From Solirubrobacter sp963792915 (GTDB taxonomy: Bacteria; Actinomycetota; Thermoleophilia; Solirubrobacterales; Solirubrobacteraceae): a DNA stretch of 64,000 nt. Positions 43,600 to 51,996 of the stretch are shown piece by piece (the stretch's first letter is position 1; every line of letters begins with the position of its first letter). The notes beneath the pieces are model-generated. The model was not told the origin of the DNA and did no database searches. It saw only the letters and a list, made by a program, of their open reading frames with translations. The stretch lies in the NCBI GenBank assembly GCA_963792915.1, contig CAWBYD010000006.1:930001-994000 (forward strand). The letters are read 5' to 3'. Both the position numbers and the translations under genes were made by a program.

Positions 43600-44658
43600 A
43601 TGAGCCAGGACCGTGACGCGTACACCGGGGCGATCGGCGCCCTCATCGATCGCGGTGAAGAGCGCGGTTGCGTGGATCTCTCGGAAGTCGACGAGCTCGC
43701 CCAGAGCCTCGAGCTCGAAGACGAGGAACTCAGCGCCCTCTACGAGCACCTGCACGCGCGCCACATCGAGCTGCGTGACGACTGTACGCGCCAGGACGCG
43801 CCCGAGGCTCCGATCGACGATGCCGCGTTCGCCACCGTGACGACCGACACGCTGCAGCTCTTCCTCAACGAGATCGGGCGGCACCGGCTGCTGACCCCGG
43901 GCGAGGAGATCGATCTCGCCAAGCGCATCGAGCGCGGCGACCTCGGCGCCAAGGACCGCATGATCAACGCGAACCTGCGGCTCGTGGTGTCGATCGCGAA
44001 GAAGTACCAGGGCTCCGAGCTGACACTGCTGGACCTGATCCAGGAGGGCATCCTCGGCCTGATCCGCGCCGTGGAGAAGTTCGACTGGCGCCGCGGCTAT
44101 CGCTTCTCGACGTACGCCACGTGGTGGATCCGCCAGGCCGTGGAACGCGGGATGGACGCCAAGGCGCGCACGATCAAGCTGCCGATCAACCTCGTGCGCA
44201 CGCAGCGCAAGGTCGCGCGCGCGGAGAACGCGCTCTCGCTCAAGCTGGACCGCGCGCCGACGGACACGGAGATCGCCGCGGAGGCCGAGATCACGGTCGA
44301 CGACCTGCTCGCGCTGCGCGACGCGGCGCGCACGGTCACGTCGCTGGACCGCCCGCTCGGCGACGGCGAGGACGCCGCGTTCGGCGACCTGCTGCCCTCC
44401 GAGGGCCCGGCGCCCGAGGACGTCGTGCACGTGTCGCTGCGCGAGGAGACGCTCAAGCGCGCGCTCCAGGAACTGCCCGATCGCGAGCGCACGGTCGTCG
44501 CGCTGCGCTACGGGATCGACGGCGGTGAGCCGACGCCGCTGCGCGAGATCGGCCGCAAGCTCGGGATCACGCCCGAGCGCGTGCGCCAGATCGAGTCCAA
44601 GGCGCTCGGCCGGCTGGGCCGCATGCGCGAGCTCGCCGCGCTGCGCCAGGCGGCCTAG
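43600..44658 (+). CDS. RpoD-like group 2 sigma factor
   Basis: 352 residues. A short acidic N-terminus without the full 1.1 region, region 1.2 (DTLQLFLNEIGRHRLLTPGEE), region 2 with LLDLIQEGILGLIRAVEKFDW and FSTYATWWIRQAV, region 3, and region 4.2 EIGRKLGITPERVRQIESKAL. The RpoD signatures set it apart from the three SigB-like factors. It lacks the size of a housekeeping sigma and sits in a regulatory hub, so a stress or stationary-phase group 2 factor is likely. AAGG precedes the ATG at 43600 by 6 bases. Confidence 0.92.
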   Translation: MSQDRDAYTGAIGALIDRGEERGCVDLSEVDELAQSLELEDEELSALYEHLHARHIELRDDCTRQDAPEAPIDDAAFATVTTDTLQLFLNEIGRHRLLTPGEEIDLAKRIERGDLGAKDRMINANLRLVVSIAKKYQGSELTLLDLIQEGILGLIRAVEKFDWRRGYRFSTYATWWIRQAVERGMDAKARTIKLPINLVRTQRKVARAENALSLKLDRAPTDTEIAAEAEITVDDLLALRDAARTVTSLDRPLGDGEDAAFGDLLPSEGPAPEDVVHVSLREETLKRALQELPDRERTVVALRYGIDGGEPTPLREIGRKLGITPERVRQIESKALGRLGRMRELAALRQAA

Positions 44659-44672
44659 CCGCGTCCCCCAAG

Positions 44673-44690
44673 CCGCCCGTCAAGGGGCGG
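44673..44690. terminator. Hairpin between convergent sigma and anti-sigma genes
   Basis: CCGCCC (44673-44678) pairs with GGGCGG (44685-44690) around GTCAAG. A 6-bp GC stem, in the 45-base gap; possible bidirectional terminator. Confidence 0.4.
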
Positions 44691-44703
44691 AGGGGATGCG
44701 CCC

Positions 44704-45186
44704 TTATTCGCTGTCGGACTCCGGGTCCCAGCGGCCGTCCGGGCCGACGGACCCGGTCACCGGGTTCTCGTCCACGGGGTCGCGCATGCGCGCGTAGGCG
44801 AAGGTCATCCGCACCTCGGTGCCCTGGCCGGCGCTGCCCTTGAGCTCGAAGGCGTCCGACAGCGCGGCGATCAGCGGCAGCCCGAGGCCGAGCGCGGGCG
44901 GCTCGGTGCGCGCCGGGCGCGGCTGGATGCCCGCGCCGTGGTCGCGCACCACGATCGTCAGGCCGGTCTCGTCCGCGAGCATCTCGACCTCGAGCATGCC
45001 CGAGTCCTCGTCGTAGGCGTGCACGACGACGTTGGTGCACGCCTCGGTCACGGCCATCTTCATGTCGGCGAGGACCGCGGCGTCGAAGTCGAGCGCGTCC
45101 GCCATCCCCGCCAGCGCCTGCCGCACGACCCCGACGCCCTCCGGGCGGGCCGGCATCGTCAGCAGCACCTCGGGGGTGGGGTTCAT
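44704..45186 (-). CDS. RsbW-like anti-sigma factor (copy 3)
   Basis: 160 residues. GHKL ATPase: N box MKMAVTEACTNVVVHAYDED, G1 VRDHGAGI, and ALGLGLPLIAALSDAFEL. It is close to the anti-sigma protein at 38012-38464 and has an extra acidic tail (about 130-160). Its ATG overlaps the stop of the STAS gene upstream (ATGA), so antagonist and anti-sigma are made together, as in classical RsbV-RsbW pairs. Confidence 0.9.
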   Translation of the reverse strand: MNPTPEVLLTMPARPEGVGVVRQALAGMADALDFDAAVLADMKMAVTEACTNVVVHAYDEDSGMLEVEMLADETGLTIVVRDHGAGIQPRPARTEPPALGLGLPLIAALSDAFELKGSAGQGTEVRMTFAYARMRDPVDENPVTGSVGPDGRWDPESDSE

Positions 45187-45557
45187 TCGCTCGCGCCGTT
45201 ACTGGAGCGCGCGGCCTCGATCGCTTCGTCGCGGCCCCGCAGGACCGGCAGCACCGGTACCAGGCCGGTGATGTCGAGGATCCGCTGCACCCCGGGCTCC
45301 ACGGTGTCGCCCACGCAGACGACGTAGCCCTGGCCGGCCTCGATCGCTCGGCGGCGAGCGTCCAGCAGCGCGCCGAGCACGGAGGAGTCCACGAACGTGG
45401 CGCCCGTGAGGTCGACGACGATGCCGCCGCCCCGGCCGAGGGCCTCCTCGAGCCGCTCGCGGAGGGTCGGCGCGGTGTAGATGTCGTGCTCGCCCTCGAC
45501 GACGACGATCACAACGTCGCCCGCGGTCTCGTCGAGCACGATCGGATTGGCGTCCAT
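45183..45557 (-). CDS. STAS anti-sigma factor antagonist (copy 2)
   Basis: 124 residues from the ATG at 45557; the ATG/GTG at 45569 would lie before the predicted transcription start. A single STAS domain with EGEHDIYTAPTLRERL and the phospho-loop TFVDSSVLGALLDARR. Forms the RsbV-like half of an RsbV-RsbW pair with the following gene. A SigF-like promoter candidate is just upstream. Confidence 0.9.
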   Translation of the reverse strand: MDANPIVLDETAGDVVIVVVEGEHDIYTAPTLRERLEEALGRGGGIVVDLTGATFVDSSVLGALLDARRRAIEAGQGYVVCVGDTVEPGVQRILDITGLVPVLPVLRGRDEAIEAARSSNGASE

Positions 45558-45570
45558 ACGGCCGTGCACG

Positions 45571-45595
45571 ATACCTGCTCGAACCGCAAATTAAC
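45571..45595 (-). promoter_or_regulatory. SigF-like promoter candidate GTTA-N15-AGGTAT for the STAS/anti-sigma pair
   Basis: Minus strand: GTTA (45595-45592), 15 bases, AGGTAT (45576-45571); one mismatch in each half from GTTT/GGGTAT with the same spacing as the perfect site at 38483-38507. The -10 half ends 14 bases before the ATG at 45557. Confidence 0.45.
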
Positions 45596-45622
45596 GTCAC
45601 ACCGGGAGCTAACGTTGAGCCG

Positions 45623-47044
45623 ATGGCCGACGGGCTCGAGCGCTACCGATCCAAGCGCGACTTCTCCGCCACGCCTGAGCCGTCCGGCGAGGCCGGGGCC
45701 GAGCCGGAGCGGGCGCGCTTCGTGGTCCAGGAGCACTCCGCGCGCGCGATGCACTGGGACCTGCGGCTCGAGCACGAGGGGACGCTCGTGTCGTGGGCCG
45801 TGCCGAAGGGCATCCCGGCCGATCCGGAGCGCAACAACCTCGCGGTCCGGACCGAGGATCACCCGCTCGAGTACCTCGACTTCCACGGCGAGATCCCGGC
45901 CGGCAACTACGGCGCCGGCACGATGCGGATCTACGACCGCGGGACCTACGAGACGCACAAGTTCCGCGACCGCGAGGTGATGGTCACCTTCCACGGCGAG
46001 CGCGTGCGCGGCAAGTACGTCCTATTTCAGACCGGTGGCAAGAACTGGATGATCCACCGCATGGATCCGCCCGAGGATCCCGACCGCGCTCCGGTCCCGG
46101 AGAAGGTCGAGCCGATGCTGGCCTGTCCCGGCGAGCTGCCGCCGGGCGACGGTTGGGCCTACGAGATCAAGTGGGACGGCGTGCGCGCGATCGGCTACGT
46201 GGACGGCGGGCGCCTGCGGCTGGAGAGCCGCCGCGGCACCAACATCACGCCGCGCTATCCGGAGCTGCGGGAGCTCGGGCGCGCCCTGGGCACCCACGAG
46301 GCCGTGCTCGACGGCGAGGTCGTGGCGTTCGGCTCCGACGGGCGGCCGAGCTTCCAGCGCCTGCAGGGGCGCATGCACCTGACCGGGGAGAGCCAGGTGC
46401 GCCGGCTCTCGCAGACCGAGCCGGTCGTCTACGTCATCTTCGACCTGCTCTTCCTCGACGGCCACGAGCTGTTCGACCTGCCCTATCGCGACCGCCGCAA
46501 GCTGCTGAGCGACCTGATCGCGCCCGGGCGGACGTGGCAGGTGCCCGCGCATCACGTCGGCGACGGCGCGGCGCTGCTCGAGGCCTCACGCGCGCAGGGG
46601 CTCGAGGGCATCGTCGCCAAGCGGCTCGACGGCACCTACCTCCCGGGGCGGCGCTCCAAGAGCTGGGTCAAGGTCAAGAACGTGCGCCGCGCGGACGTGG
46701 TGGTCGGCGGCTGGAAGTACGGCGACGGCGGCCGCTCGAGCACGATCGGGTCGCTGGCGGTGGGCACCTACCGCGACGGCGAGCTGCACTACGCCGGCAA
46801 CGTCGGCACGGGCTTCACGCAGTCAGAGCTCAAGCGCGTGCTGGCGCTGCTCGAGCCGCTGGCGCGCGAGACGAGCCCGTTCTCCGGCCCGCAGCCCGAG
46901 CGCGGCACGCGCTTCGTCGAGCCCGAGCTGGTCGCCAGCGTCGACTACGGCGACCTGACCCGCGTCGGCACGCTCCGCCATCCGGTCTACAAGGGGCTGC
47001 GCGACGATCTGGATCCGCGCCAGATCGGGCCGCCCGAGGAGTGA
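45623..47044 (+). CDS. ligD: ATP-dependent DNA ligase LigD: phosphoesterase plus ligase domains
   Basis: 473 residues. N-terminal 3'-phosphoesterase domain (about 25-150) with metal residues in AMHWDLRLEHEG and GTMRIYDRG; then an ATP-ligase domain with catalytic Lys183 in YEIKWDGVRA, ESRRG, DGEVVAF, VIFDLLFLDG, EGIVAKRLDG and SKSWVKVK, and an OB fold. The polymerase domain of three-domain LigD is missing here and is encoded separately at 54537-55445. With Ku, 52 bases downstream, it seals double-strand breaks by NHEJ. Confidence 0.94.
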   Translation: MADGLERYRSKRDFSATPEPSGEAGAEPERARFVVQEHSARAMHWDLRLEHEGTLVSWAVPKGIPADPERNNLAVRTEDHPLEYLDFHGEIPAGNYGAGTMRIYDRGTYETHKFRDREVMVTFHGERVRGKYVLFQTGGKNWMIHRMDPPEDPDRAPVPEKVEPMLACPGELPPGDGWAYEIKWDGVRAIGYVDGGRLRLESRRGTNITPRYPELRELGRALGTHEAVLDGEVVAFGSDGRPSFQRLQGRMHLTGESQVRRLSQTEPVVYVIFDLLFLDGHELFDLPYRDRRKLLSDLIAPGRTWQVPAHHVGDGAALLEASRAQGLEGIVAKRLDGTYLPGRRSKSWVKVKNVRRADVVVGGWKYGDGGRSSTIGSLAVGTYRDGELHYAGNVGTGFTQSELKRVLALLEPLARETSPFSGPQPERGTRFVEPELVASVDYGDLTRVGTLRHPVYKGLRDDLDPRQIGPPEE

Positions 47045-47096
47045 AAGACCCCGTGCGGATTTGGTGGTCCGCCGTCCGGGTCGTCAGAATGGACCG

Positions 47097-47951
47097 ATGG
47101 CGCGATCCATGTGGAGCGGAGCGATCTCGTTCGGGCTCGTCAATGTCCCCATCAAGCTCTTCTCCGCGGTGTCCAGGAAGTCGGTGCGCTTCCACCAGCT
47201 CAACGGAGAGACCGGCAACCGGATCCAGCAGAAGCGCGTGGACCCGGAGACGGGCGAGGAGGTGGCCTACGAGAACCTCGTCAAGGGCTACGAGCTCACC
47301 CGCGACCGCTATGTGCTGATCGAGCCGGACGAGCTCGAGGCGCTCGATCCGGAGAAGTCGCGCACGATCGACATCGAGGACTTCGTCGACGAGGCGGACA
47401 TCGACCCGATCTTCTATGACCACCCGTACTACCTCGTCCCCGACAAGGGCGCCGCGAAGGCCTACGGGCTGCTGCTGAGCGCGATGGAGGAGTCCGAGAA
47501 GGTCGCGATCGCGCGCGTCGTGATCCGCTCCAAGGAGCAGCTGGTGGCCATCCGCCCGCATCGTGACGGCGACCTGCTGGTGATGGAGACGATGGTCTTC
47601 GCCGACGAGATCGTCGGCCCGGAGGACCTCGACGGGCTCCCGGAGTCCAAGGAGCTCAACGTCTCAGACCGTGAGCTGAAGATGGCCCGGCAGCTGATCG
47701 ACTCGCTGTCGGGAGAGTTCGAGCCGTCCAAGTACAAGGACGAGTACCGCGAGAAGGTACTCGAGCTGATCGAGCGCAAGGCCGCCGGCGAGGAGATCGC
47801 CGTCCAGCCGGAGGCGCCGCAGCCCGCCAAGGTGCCGGACCTGATGGCCGCCCTGGAGGCGAGCCTCGCGGCCGTGCGCGGCGACGACGAAGACGCCAAG
47901 CCCAAGCGCAAGGCGTCCAAGCCGAAGGCCAAGGAGAAGGCGGCGAACTAG
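47097..47951 (+). CDS. ku: Ku DNA-end-binding protein
   Basis: 284 residues from the ATG at 47097, where the conserved MARSMWSGAISFGLVNVPI begins. Full Ku core (VRFHQLNGETGNRI, DPIFYDHPYYLVPD, MARQLIDSLSGEF) and a Lys-rich C-terminal extension (about 255-284) as in many actinobacterial Ku proteins, probably for DNA threading or binding. Binds DNA ends as a homodimer and recruits LigD. The TAG overlaps the stop of the convergent STAS gene by 4 bases. Confidence 0.96.
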   Translation: MARSMWSGAISFGLVNVPIKLFSAVSRKSVRFHQLNGETGNRIQQKRVDPETGEEVAYENLVKGYELTRDRYVLIEPDELEALDPEKSRTIDIEDFVDEADIDPIFYDHPYYLVPDKGAAKAYGLLLSAMEESEKVAIARVVIRSKEQLVAIRPHRDGDLLVMETMVFADEIVGPEDLDGLPESKELNVSDRELKMARQLIDSLSGEFEPSKYKDEYREKVLELIERKAAGEEIAVQPEAPQPAKVPDLMAALEASLAAVRGDDEDAKPKRKASKPKAKEKAAN

Positions 47952-48283
47952 TTTCCGACGTGCTCCGGCGCGTCGACGAATTCCAACCGCTCGGTCATCC
48001 GCGTGATCTCGAACATGCGCTGGACCGACTGCGGGCCGCGCACCAGCACGAGCCGCCGGCCGGCGTCCTCGAGTTGCTGCGAGACCTGCACGATCATGCT
48101 CAGCCCGCTCGAGTCCAGGAACTCGAGCGCCCGCAGGTCCAGCGCCACGACGTCGTGATCGCAGTCGGTGAGCCGCCCGAGCTCGGGCTCGAGCTCCGCG
48201 CCGGCACGCAGGTCGAGCTCGCCGCGCAGGGTGACCACCGCGACGGCGCCGCGCTCGGAGGTCTCGAACATGAACCTCGACAC
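47948..48283 (-). CDS. STAS anti-sigma factor antagonist (copy 3)
   Basis: 111 residues with LRGELDLRAGAELEPEL and phospho-loop EFLDSSGLSMIVQV. Single-domain antagonist, not next to an anti-sigma gene; it stands between Ku and topoisomerase IB on the opposite strand. It presumably joins the regional partner-switch network as a free STAS protein. Start 48283 gives MSRFMFET; ATG 48271 is an alternative. Confidence 0.9.
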   Translation of the reverse strand: MSRFMFETSERGAVAVVTLRGELDLRAGAELEPELGRLTDCDHDVVALDLRALEFLDSSGLSMIVQVSQQLEDAGRRLVLVRGPQSVQRMFEITRMTERLEFVDAPEHVGN

Positions 48284-48326
48284 GGGCGCAAGCCTAAACG
48301 GACTCCCGCCTGGGGAACACGAGAGC

Positions 48327-49388
48327 GTGTCGAGACTGCGCCGCGCCGACTGCTCCGGACCCGGGATCCACCGCGTCCGGCGCGGGCGCGGCTTCGCCTA
48401 CTTCGACGACGGCGGGGAGCGCGTGAACGAACGCGAGGTGCTCGAACGCATCGGCGAACTGGGGATCCCGCCGGCCTGGAACGACGTCTGGATCTGTCCG
48501 TATCCCGACGGTCATCTGCAGGCGACCGGCGTCGATGCGGCCGGACGCAAGCAGTACCGCTACCACGATGCGTGGCGCGCGCGTCGCGACGCGGAGAAGT
48601 TCGCGGACATGGCCCGCTTCGCCCGTGCGCTGCCGCGCCTGCGTGAGCGCGTCGATGCCGACCTGACGGGCGCCACCGCGCTCACCCGCGAGCGCGTGCT
48701 CGCGTGCGCGGTGCGACTGCTGGATCGCGGCTTCTTCCGCATCGGCAGCGAGGAGTACACGGTGACCAACGAGTCCTACGGCCTGGCGACGATGCGCAAG
48801 CAGCACGTCAAGGTTCGCGACGGGCGGACGATGGTCTTCGACTACCCGGCCAAGAGCGGCAAGCGCCAGGTGCACGCGGTGGTCGACCCGCTGGCGGTCG
48901 GCATCGTGATCGCGCTCAAGCGCCGGCGCGGTGGCGGGCGCGAGCTGCTCGCCTACAAGGAGCGAGGCCGCTGGCACGACGTGCGCTCCGCGGACATCAA
49001 CGCCTACCTCAAGGAGGCGACCGGCGACGGCTTCTCCGCCAAGGACTTCCGCACCTGGAGCGCGACCGTGATCTGCGCCTGGGCGCTCGCGGTGTCCGGG
49101 CCTGCGCACGGAGCCCGTACGTCGCGCCGGCGCGCGATCACGCGCGCGATCCAGGAGACGTCGCGCTACCTGGGCAACACGCCCGCGGTCTGCCGCGCGT
49201 CCTACATCGATCCGCGGATCTTCGACGCGTTCCAGGCGGGGATGGTGCTCGACGAGCGGCTGATGACCCGCGCGCTGGACGCGTCGCCGGGTGCGCTGCC
49301 GATCCACGACCGGGCGGTGGAGGAGGCCGTGCTCGACCTGCTCGACGAACGCGGTGACGCCCCCGGCGTGGAGCGACTCGCCGCCTAG
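48327..49388 (+). CDS. Type IB DNA topoisomerase (eukaryote/poxvirus-like)
   Basis: 353 residues from a GTG at 48327, chosen because the family starts near SRLRRADCSGPGIHRVRRGRGFAY; an ATG at 48270 gives 19 more residues of unlikely sequence. The small TopIB domain contains GIPPAWNDVWI and the catalytic domain FFRIGSEEYTVTNESYGLAT, FDYPAKSGKRQ, and DFRTWSATVICAW; the nucleophile Tyr is expected in SRYLGNTPAVCRASYIDP, where Y is followed by LGNTP. It relaxes both supercoil signs. Next to Ku/LigD and a STAS gene, it fits a DNA-protection set. Confidence 0.93.
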   Translation: MSRLRRADCSGPGIHRVRRGRGFAYFDDGGERVNEREVLERIGELGIPPAWNDVWICPYPDGHLQATGVDAAGRKQYRYHDAWRARRDAEKFADMARFARALPRLRERVDADLTGATALTRERVLACAVRLLDRGFFRIGSEEYTVTNESYGLATMRKQHVKVRDGRTMVFDYPAKSGKRQVHAVVDPLAVGIVIALKRRRGGGRELLAYKERGRWHDVRSADINAYLKEATGDGFSAKDFRTWSATVICAWALAVSGPAHGARTSRRRAITRAIQETSRYLGNTPAVCRASYIDPRIFDAFQAGMVLDERLMTRALDASPGALPIHDRAVEEAVLDLLDERGDAPGVERLAA

Positions 49389-49389
49389 A

Positions 49390-49566
49390 TCATGCGTCGG
49401 GGCCGACGGGCTGCGGCGGCAGCGGATCGTCCGGCGGCGGCGTCTCGCGGTCGGGCGTCGGATCGGCGGGCACCGTCGGCTCGTCGGGCACGACGGGCCC
49501 GGACGGCTCCGGCGGGACGACCGGCCCGGTCGGATCGGAGGGATTGGGGATCTCAGGTACCGACAT
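49390..49566 (-). CDS. Small proline/acid-rich protein after sigma copy 3
   Basis: 58 residues; the ATG at 49566 lies 14 bases inside the sigma gene, so it would be translated by coupling. Composition is Pro, Asp, Val, Thr and Gly with runs such as PVVPPEPSGPVVPDEP; no Cys, no hydrophobic segment. The product looks intrinsically unstructured. Convergent with topoisomerase IB with a 1-base gap. A similar shorter ORF occurs near sigma copy 2. Function unknown; existence rests on the tight overlap and end-to-end packing. Confidence 0.45.
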   Translation of the reverse strand: MSVPEIPNPSDPTGPVVPPEPSGPVVPDEPTVPADPTPDRETPPPDDPLPPQPVGPDA

Positions 49567-50359
49567 GCAGCCCCGAGCCGTACGCGTAGAGCTTCTCCAG
49601 CGACGAGCGGATGATGCGCGAGACGTGCATCTGCGAGCAGCCGACGACCTCGGCGATCTCGGACTGCAGCAGATCCTCCTGGAAGCGCAGGCGCAGGATC
49701 TCCTGCGCGCGCTCGTCGAGGATGCCGGTCAGGCGCTCGAGCGTGACGCCGGCCTCGACGCGGTCGAACTCCGCGTCGTGTGACCCGAGCAATTCGCCGG
49801 CGGACGTGGAGTCGTGCTCCTCGTCGTGCACGGGCGCGTCGAGCGACCGCAGCGAGCGGCCCTCGGTGGCCTGCAGCGCCTCGACGATCTCCTCCGGACT
49901 GCGGTCCAGGCGCTCGGCGAGGTCGGCGACCGTCGGCTGGCGCCCGAGCTCGCCCCACAGCGCCTCGCGCGCGTCCTCGAGCGCCAGGCACAGCTCCTGG
50001 AGGTCGCGCGCCGGGCGCACGTCCCAGGTGGAGTCGCGGAAGTAGCGCCGCAGCTCGCCGAGGATCGTCGGCACGGCGTAGGACGAGAACGCCAGGCCGC
50101 GCTCCGGGTCCCAGCGGCCGACGGCCTTGACGAGGCCGACGGAGGCGACCTGGATCAGGTCGTCGAGCGGTTCGGAGGCGCGGCGGTAGCGCAGCGCGAG
50201 CGACCGTGCGAGCGGCATGTAGCGCTCGATCAGCTCGGCGCGCGCACGCTCGTCGCCGCCCTGCGCCTGACGCATGAGGCGCTGGTCGTCGCGCTGGCGG
50301 CGAGCGCGAGCGATCGTGGTGGCCGGCGCTGGGCGCGGCTGCTCAACCGTCTGAGCCAT
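49553..50359 (-). CDS. RNA polymerase sigma factor, SigB/SigF/SigG family (copy 3)
   Basis: 268 residues from the ATG at 50359 (MAQTVEQPRP); an upstream in-frame start at 50434 is unlikely. Region 2: PLDDLIQVASVGLVKAVGRWDP, FSSYAVPTILGELRRYFRD; region 3: RPARDLQELCLAL; region 4: LLQSEIAEVVGCSQMHVSRIIRSSLEKL. Paralogous to copies 1 and 2. Divergent from a STAS gene, with about 180 bases between starts. Confidence 0.93.
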   Translation of the reverse strand: MAQTVEQPRPAPATTIARARRQRDDQRLMRQAQGGDERARAELIERYMPLARSLALRYRRASEPLDDLIQVASVGLVKAVGRWDPERGLAFSSYAVPTILGELRRYFRDSTWDVRPARDLQELCLALEDAREALWGELGRQPTVADLAERLDRSPEEIVEALQATEGRSLRSLDAPVHDEEHDSTSAGELLGSHDAEFDRVEAGVTLERLTGILDERAQEILRLRFQEDLLQSEIAEVVGCSQMHVSRIIRSSLEKLYAYGSGLHVGT

Positions 50360-50537
50360 CGCCCTCGCCGTACCCGGGCTCCCGGAAATCAGCCGTCCCG
50401 GGCCGTGATCCGTCCGTTTGCGGACACGCGTCACTCAAACGCGGCACGCCGATCGAGCGACCGCCCCCTCGCCTCTCGCCGTCAGCAGTCATACCACGAG
50501 CCGCGCGCTCCGGCGTAAATTGGTCCACGCTGAGAGC

Positions 50538-50882
50538 GTGAGGACGGAGCCGTTCTGGATCGACGAGCAGCGCGCCGACCATCGCGTCGTGATCGCCGTG
50601 CGGGGCGAGGTGGACATCGCGACGGTGTCCGAGCTGCGCGAGGCGCTGTCGCGGGCGCTCGACTCGCCGGCCACGGACGTGTGGGTCGATCTGAGCGCGA
50701 CCGCGTTCATCGACTCGACGGCCCTCGCGACGCTCGCCGGCGCCCACCGGGCGCTGGACGGCGCGCGCCGGCTGTCGGTCATCTGCCCGGCCGGGCCCGT
50801 GCGGCGAGTGTTCGAGATCTCCGGATTGGACGCGCACCTCGCGCTGTTCCCGAGCCGCTCCGCGGCCAACGGCGCCCGCTGA
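50538..50882 (+). CDS. STAS anti-sigma factor antagonist (copy 4)
   Basis: 114 residues from a GTG at 50538; upstream in-frame codons look non-coding. STAS domain: AVRGEVDIATVSELREAL and phospho-loop AFIDSTALATLAGAHR (Ser or Thr acceptor). Divergent from sigma copy 3, so it may control that factor directly. Ends 94 bases before the second Crp-like regulator. Confidence 0.87.
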   Translation: MRTEPFWIDEQRADHRVVIAVRGEVDIATVSELREALSRALDSPATDVWVDLSATAFIDSTALATLAGAHRALDGARRLSVICPAGPVRRVFEISGLDAHLALFPSRSAANGAR

Positions 50883-50937
50883 GCAGCGCCTGTCGCTCGC
50901 TGTCAATCCCTGCCGTCAGGTATCCGACGGCGAGCTG

Positions 50938-50967
50938 CTGGCAGAAGCGGTCCAATCGATCTAAAAT
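50938..50967 (+). promoter_or_regulatory. Sigma70-type promoter for Crp-like regulator copy 2
   Basis: CTGGCA at 50938-50943, an 18-base spacer and TAAAAT at 50962-50967, an unusually AT-rich -10 for this window. The ATG at 50977 is 9 bases after it, implying a leaderless or nearly leaderless mRNA. Confidence 0.5.
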
Positions 50968-50976
50968 GACCATGAG

Positions 50977-51996
50977 ATGGCGGTCGCTGGCAGTATCCGT
51001 GACCGGGCCGATCTTGCGCCGACGGTGCCCGCGCGGCACCTGCTTGCGCTCGATCCGGACCTCGGCGCGCTGCTGGACCCGGAGCGCCGCCGCCTCGCCG
51101 AGCGCGAACTGCGCGTCCGGATCACGCGCTTTCCGGTCGGCGAATGGGACGGCGGCCGGCTCACGGACGCCGATCCGCTGCACCTCGGCCTGCTGGTCGT
51201 CGACGGCGTGCTGGCACGCGAGGTCGTCATGTCGGAGACCGTCAGCACGGAGCTGCTGGGGCCCGGCGACATCGTGCGCCCGTGGAGCATCGAGGGCCAG
51301 CCGCAGCTGCTGGCGGCGGAGGTCCGCTGGAACGCGCTCTCGGAGGTGATCCTCGCGCTGATCGACCGCCGGCTGGCTGCGCAGCTCGCCCGCTTCCCGG
51401 AGATCGGCGCCGTGATCGTGGACCGCATGGCCGAGCGGGCCCAGCGGCTCGCCGTCACCCAGGCGATCTCCCAGCTCAATCGCGTGGACCGCCGGCTGCT
51501 GGCGCTGTTCTGGCACCTGGCGGAGCGCTGGGGCCGCGTGGCGCGCGACGGCATCGCGGTCCCGCTGGCGCTTTCGCACCGGCTGATCGGCGAGCTTGTG
51601 GGCGCGCGCCGCCCGACGGTCTCCACCGCGCTCGCCGAGCTCGCCCGCGAGGGGCAGCTCGTCCGCCGCGCGGACGGCACCTGGCTGCTGACCGGGGAGC
51701 CGATCAGCGCGGGGGCGTCGTCGGCCGCCGAAGTCGTCCGCCAGCGGCGCCGGCTGCTGCCGGACATCGAGCCCCTCGAGCCCGCGCTCCCTGCGCCCGA
51801 GCCCGCTGCCGCCGCGCGGATCGGCGAGCTGCGCGCCGCGCTCGCGGTCGCCCGCGAGACGTCGATCGAGCAGGTCCGCCAGCTCGAGCAGCTGCGCGCC
51901 GAGACGTCCGCCCTGCGCGAGCGCACGGTGGCGCTGCGCGCCGAGCGCCTCGAGCGGCTCGAGGCGCTGCGCTCCGCGGCGGCCGCGCGCCGCTAA
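50977..51996 (+). CDS. Crp/Fnr-like transcription regulator (copy 2)
   Basis: 339 residues. Same architecture as the protein at 42523-43437: N-terminal LLALDPDLGALL, effector barrel (LLVVDGVLAREVV, LLGPGDIVRPW), dimer helix, HTH (PLALSHRLIGELVGARRPTVSTAL). It has a distinct C-terminal coiled coil (about 280-338; VRQLEQLRAETSALRERTVALRAERLERLEALR). Effector and targets unknown. Its TAA overlaps the stop of the convergent CheR-PAS gene. Confidence 0.87.
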   Translation: MAVAGSIRDRADLAPTVPARHLLALDPDLGALLDPERRRLAERELRVRITRFPVGEWDGGRLTDADPLHLGLLVVDGVLAREVVMSETVSTELLGPGDIVRPWSIEGQPQLLAAEVRWNALSEVILALIDRRLAAQLARFPEIGAVIVDRMAERAQRLAVTQAISQLNRVDRRLLALFWHLAERWGRVARDGIAVPLALSHRLIGELVGARRPTVSTALAELAREGQLVRRADGTWLLTGEPISAGASSAAEVVRQRRRLLPDIEPLEPALPAPEPAAAARIGELRAALAVARETSIEQVRQLEQLRAETSALRERTVALRAERLERLEALRSAAAARR

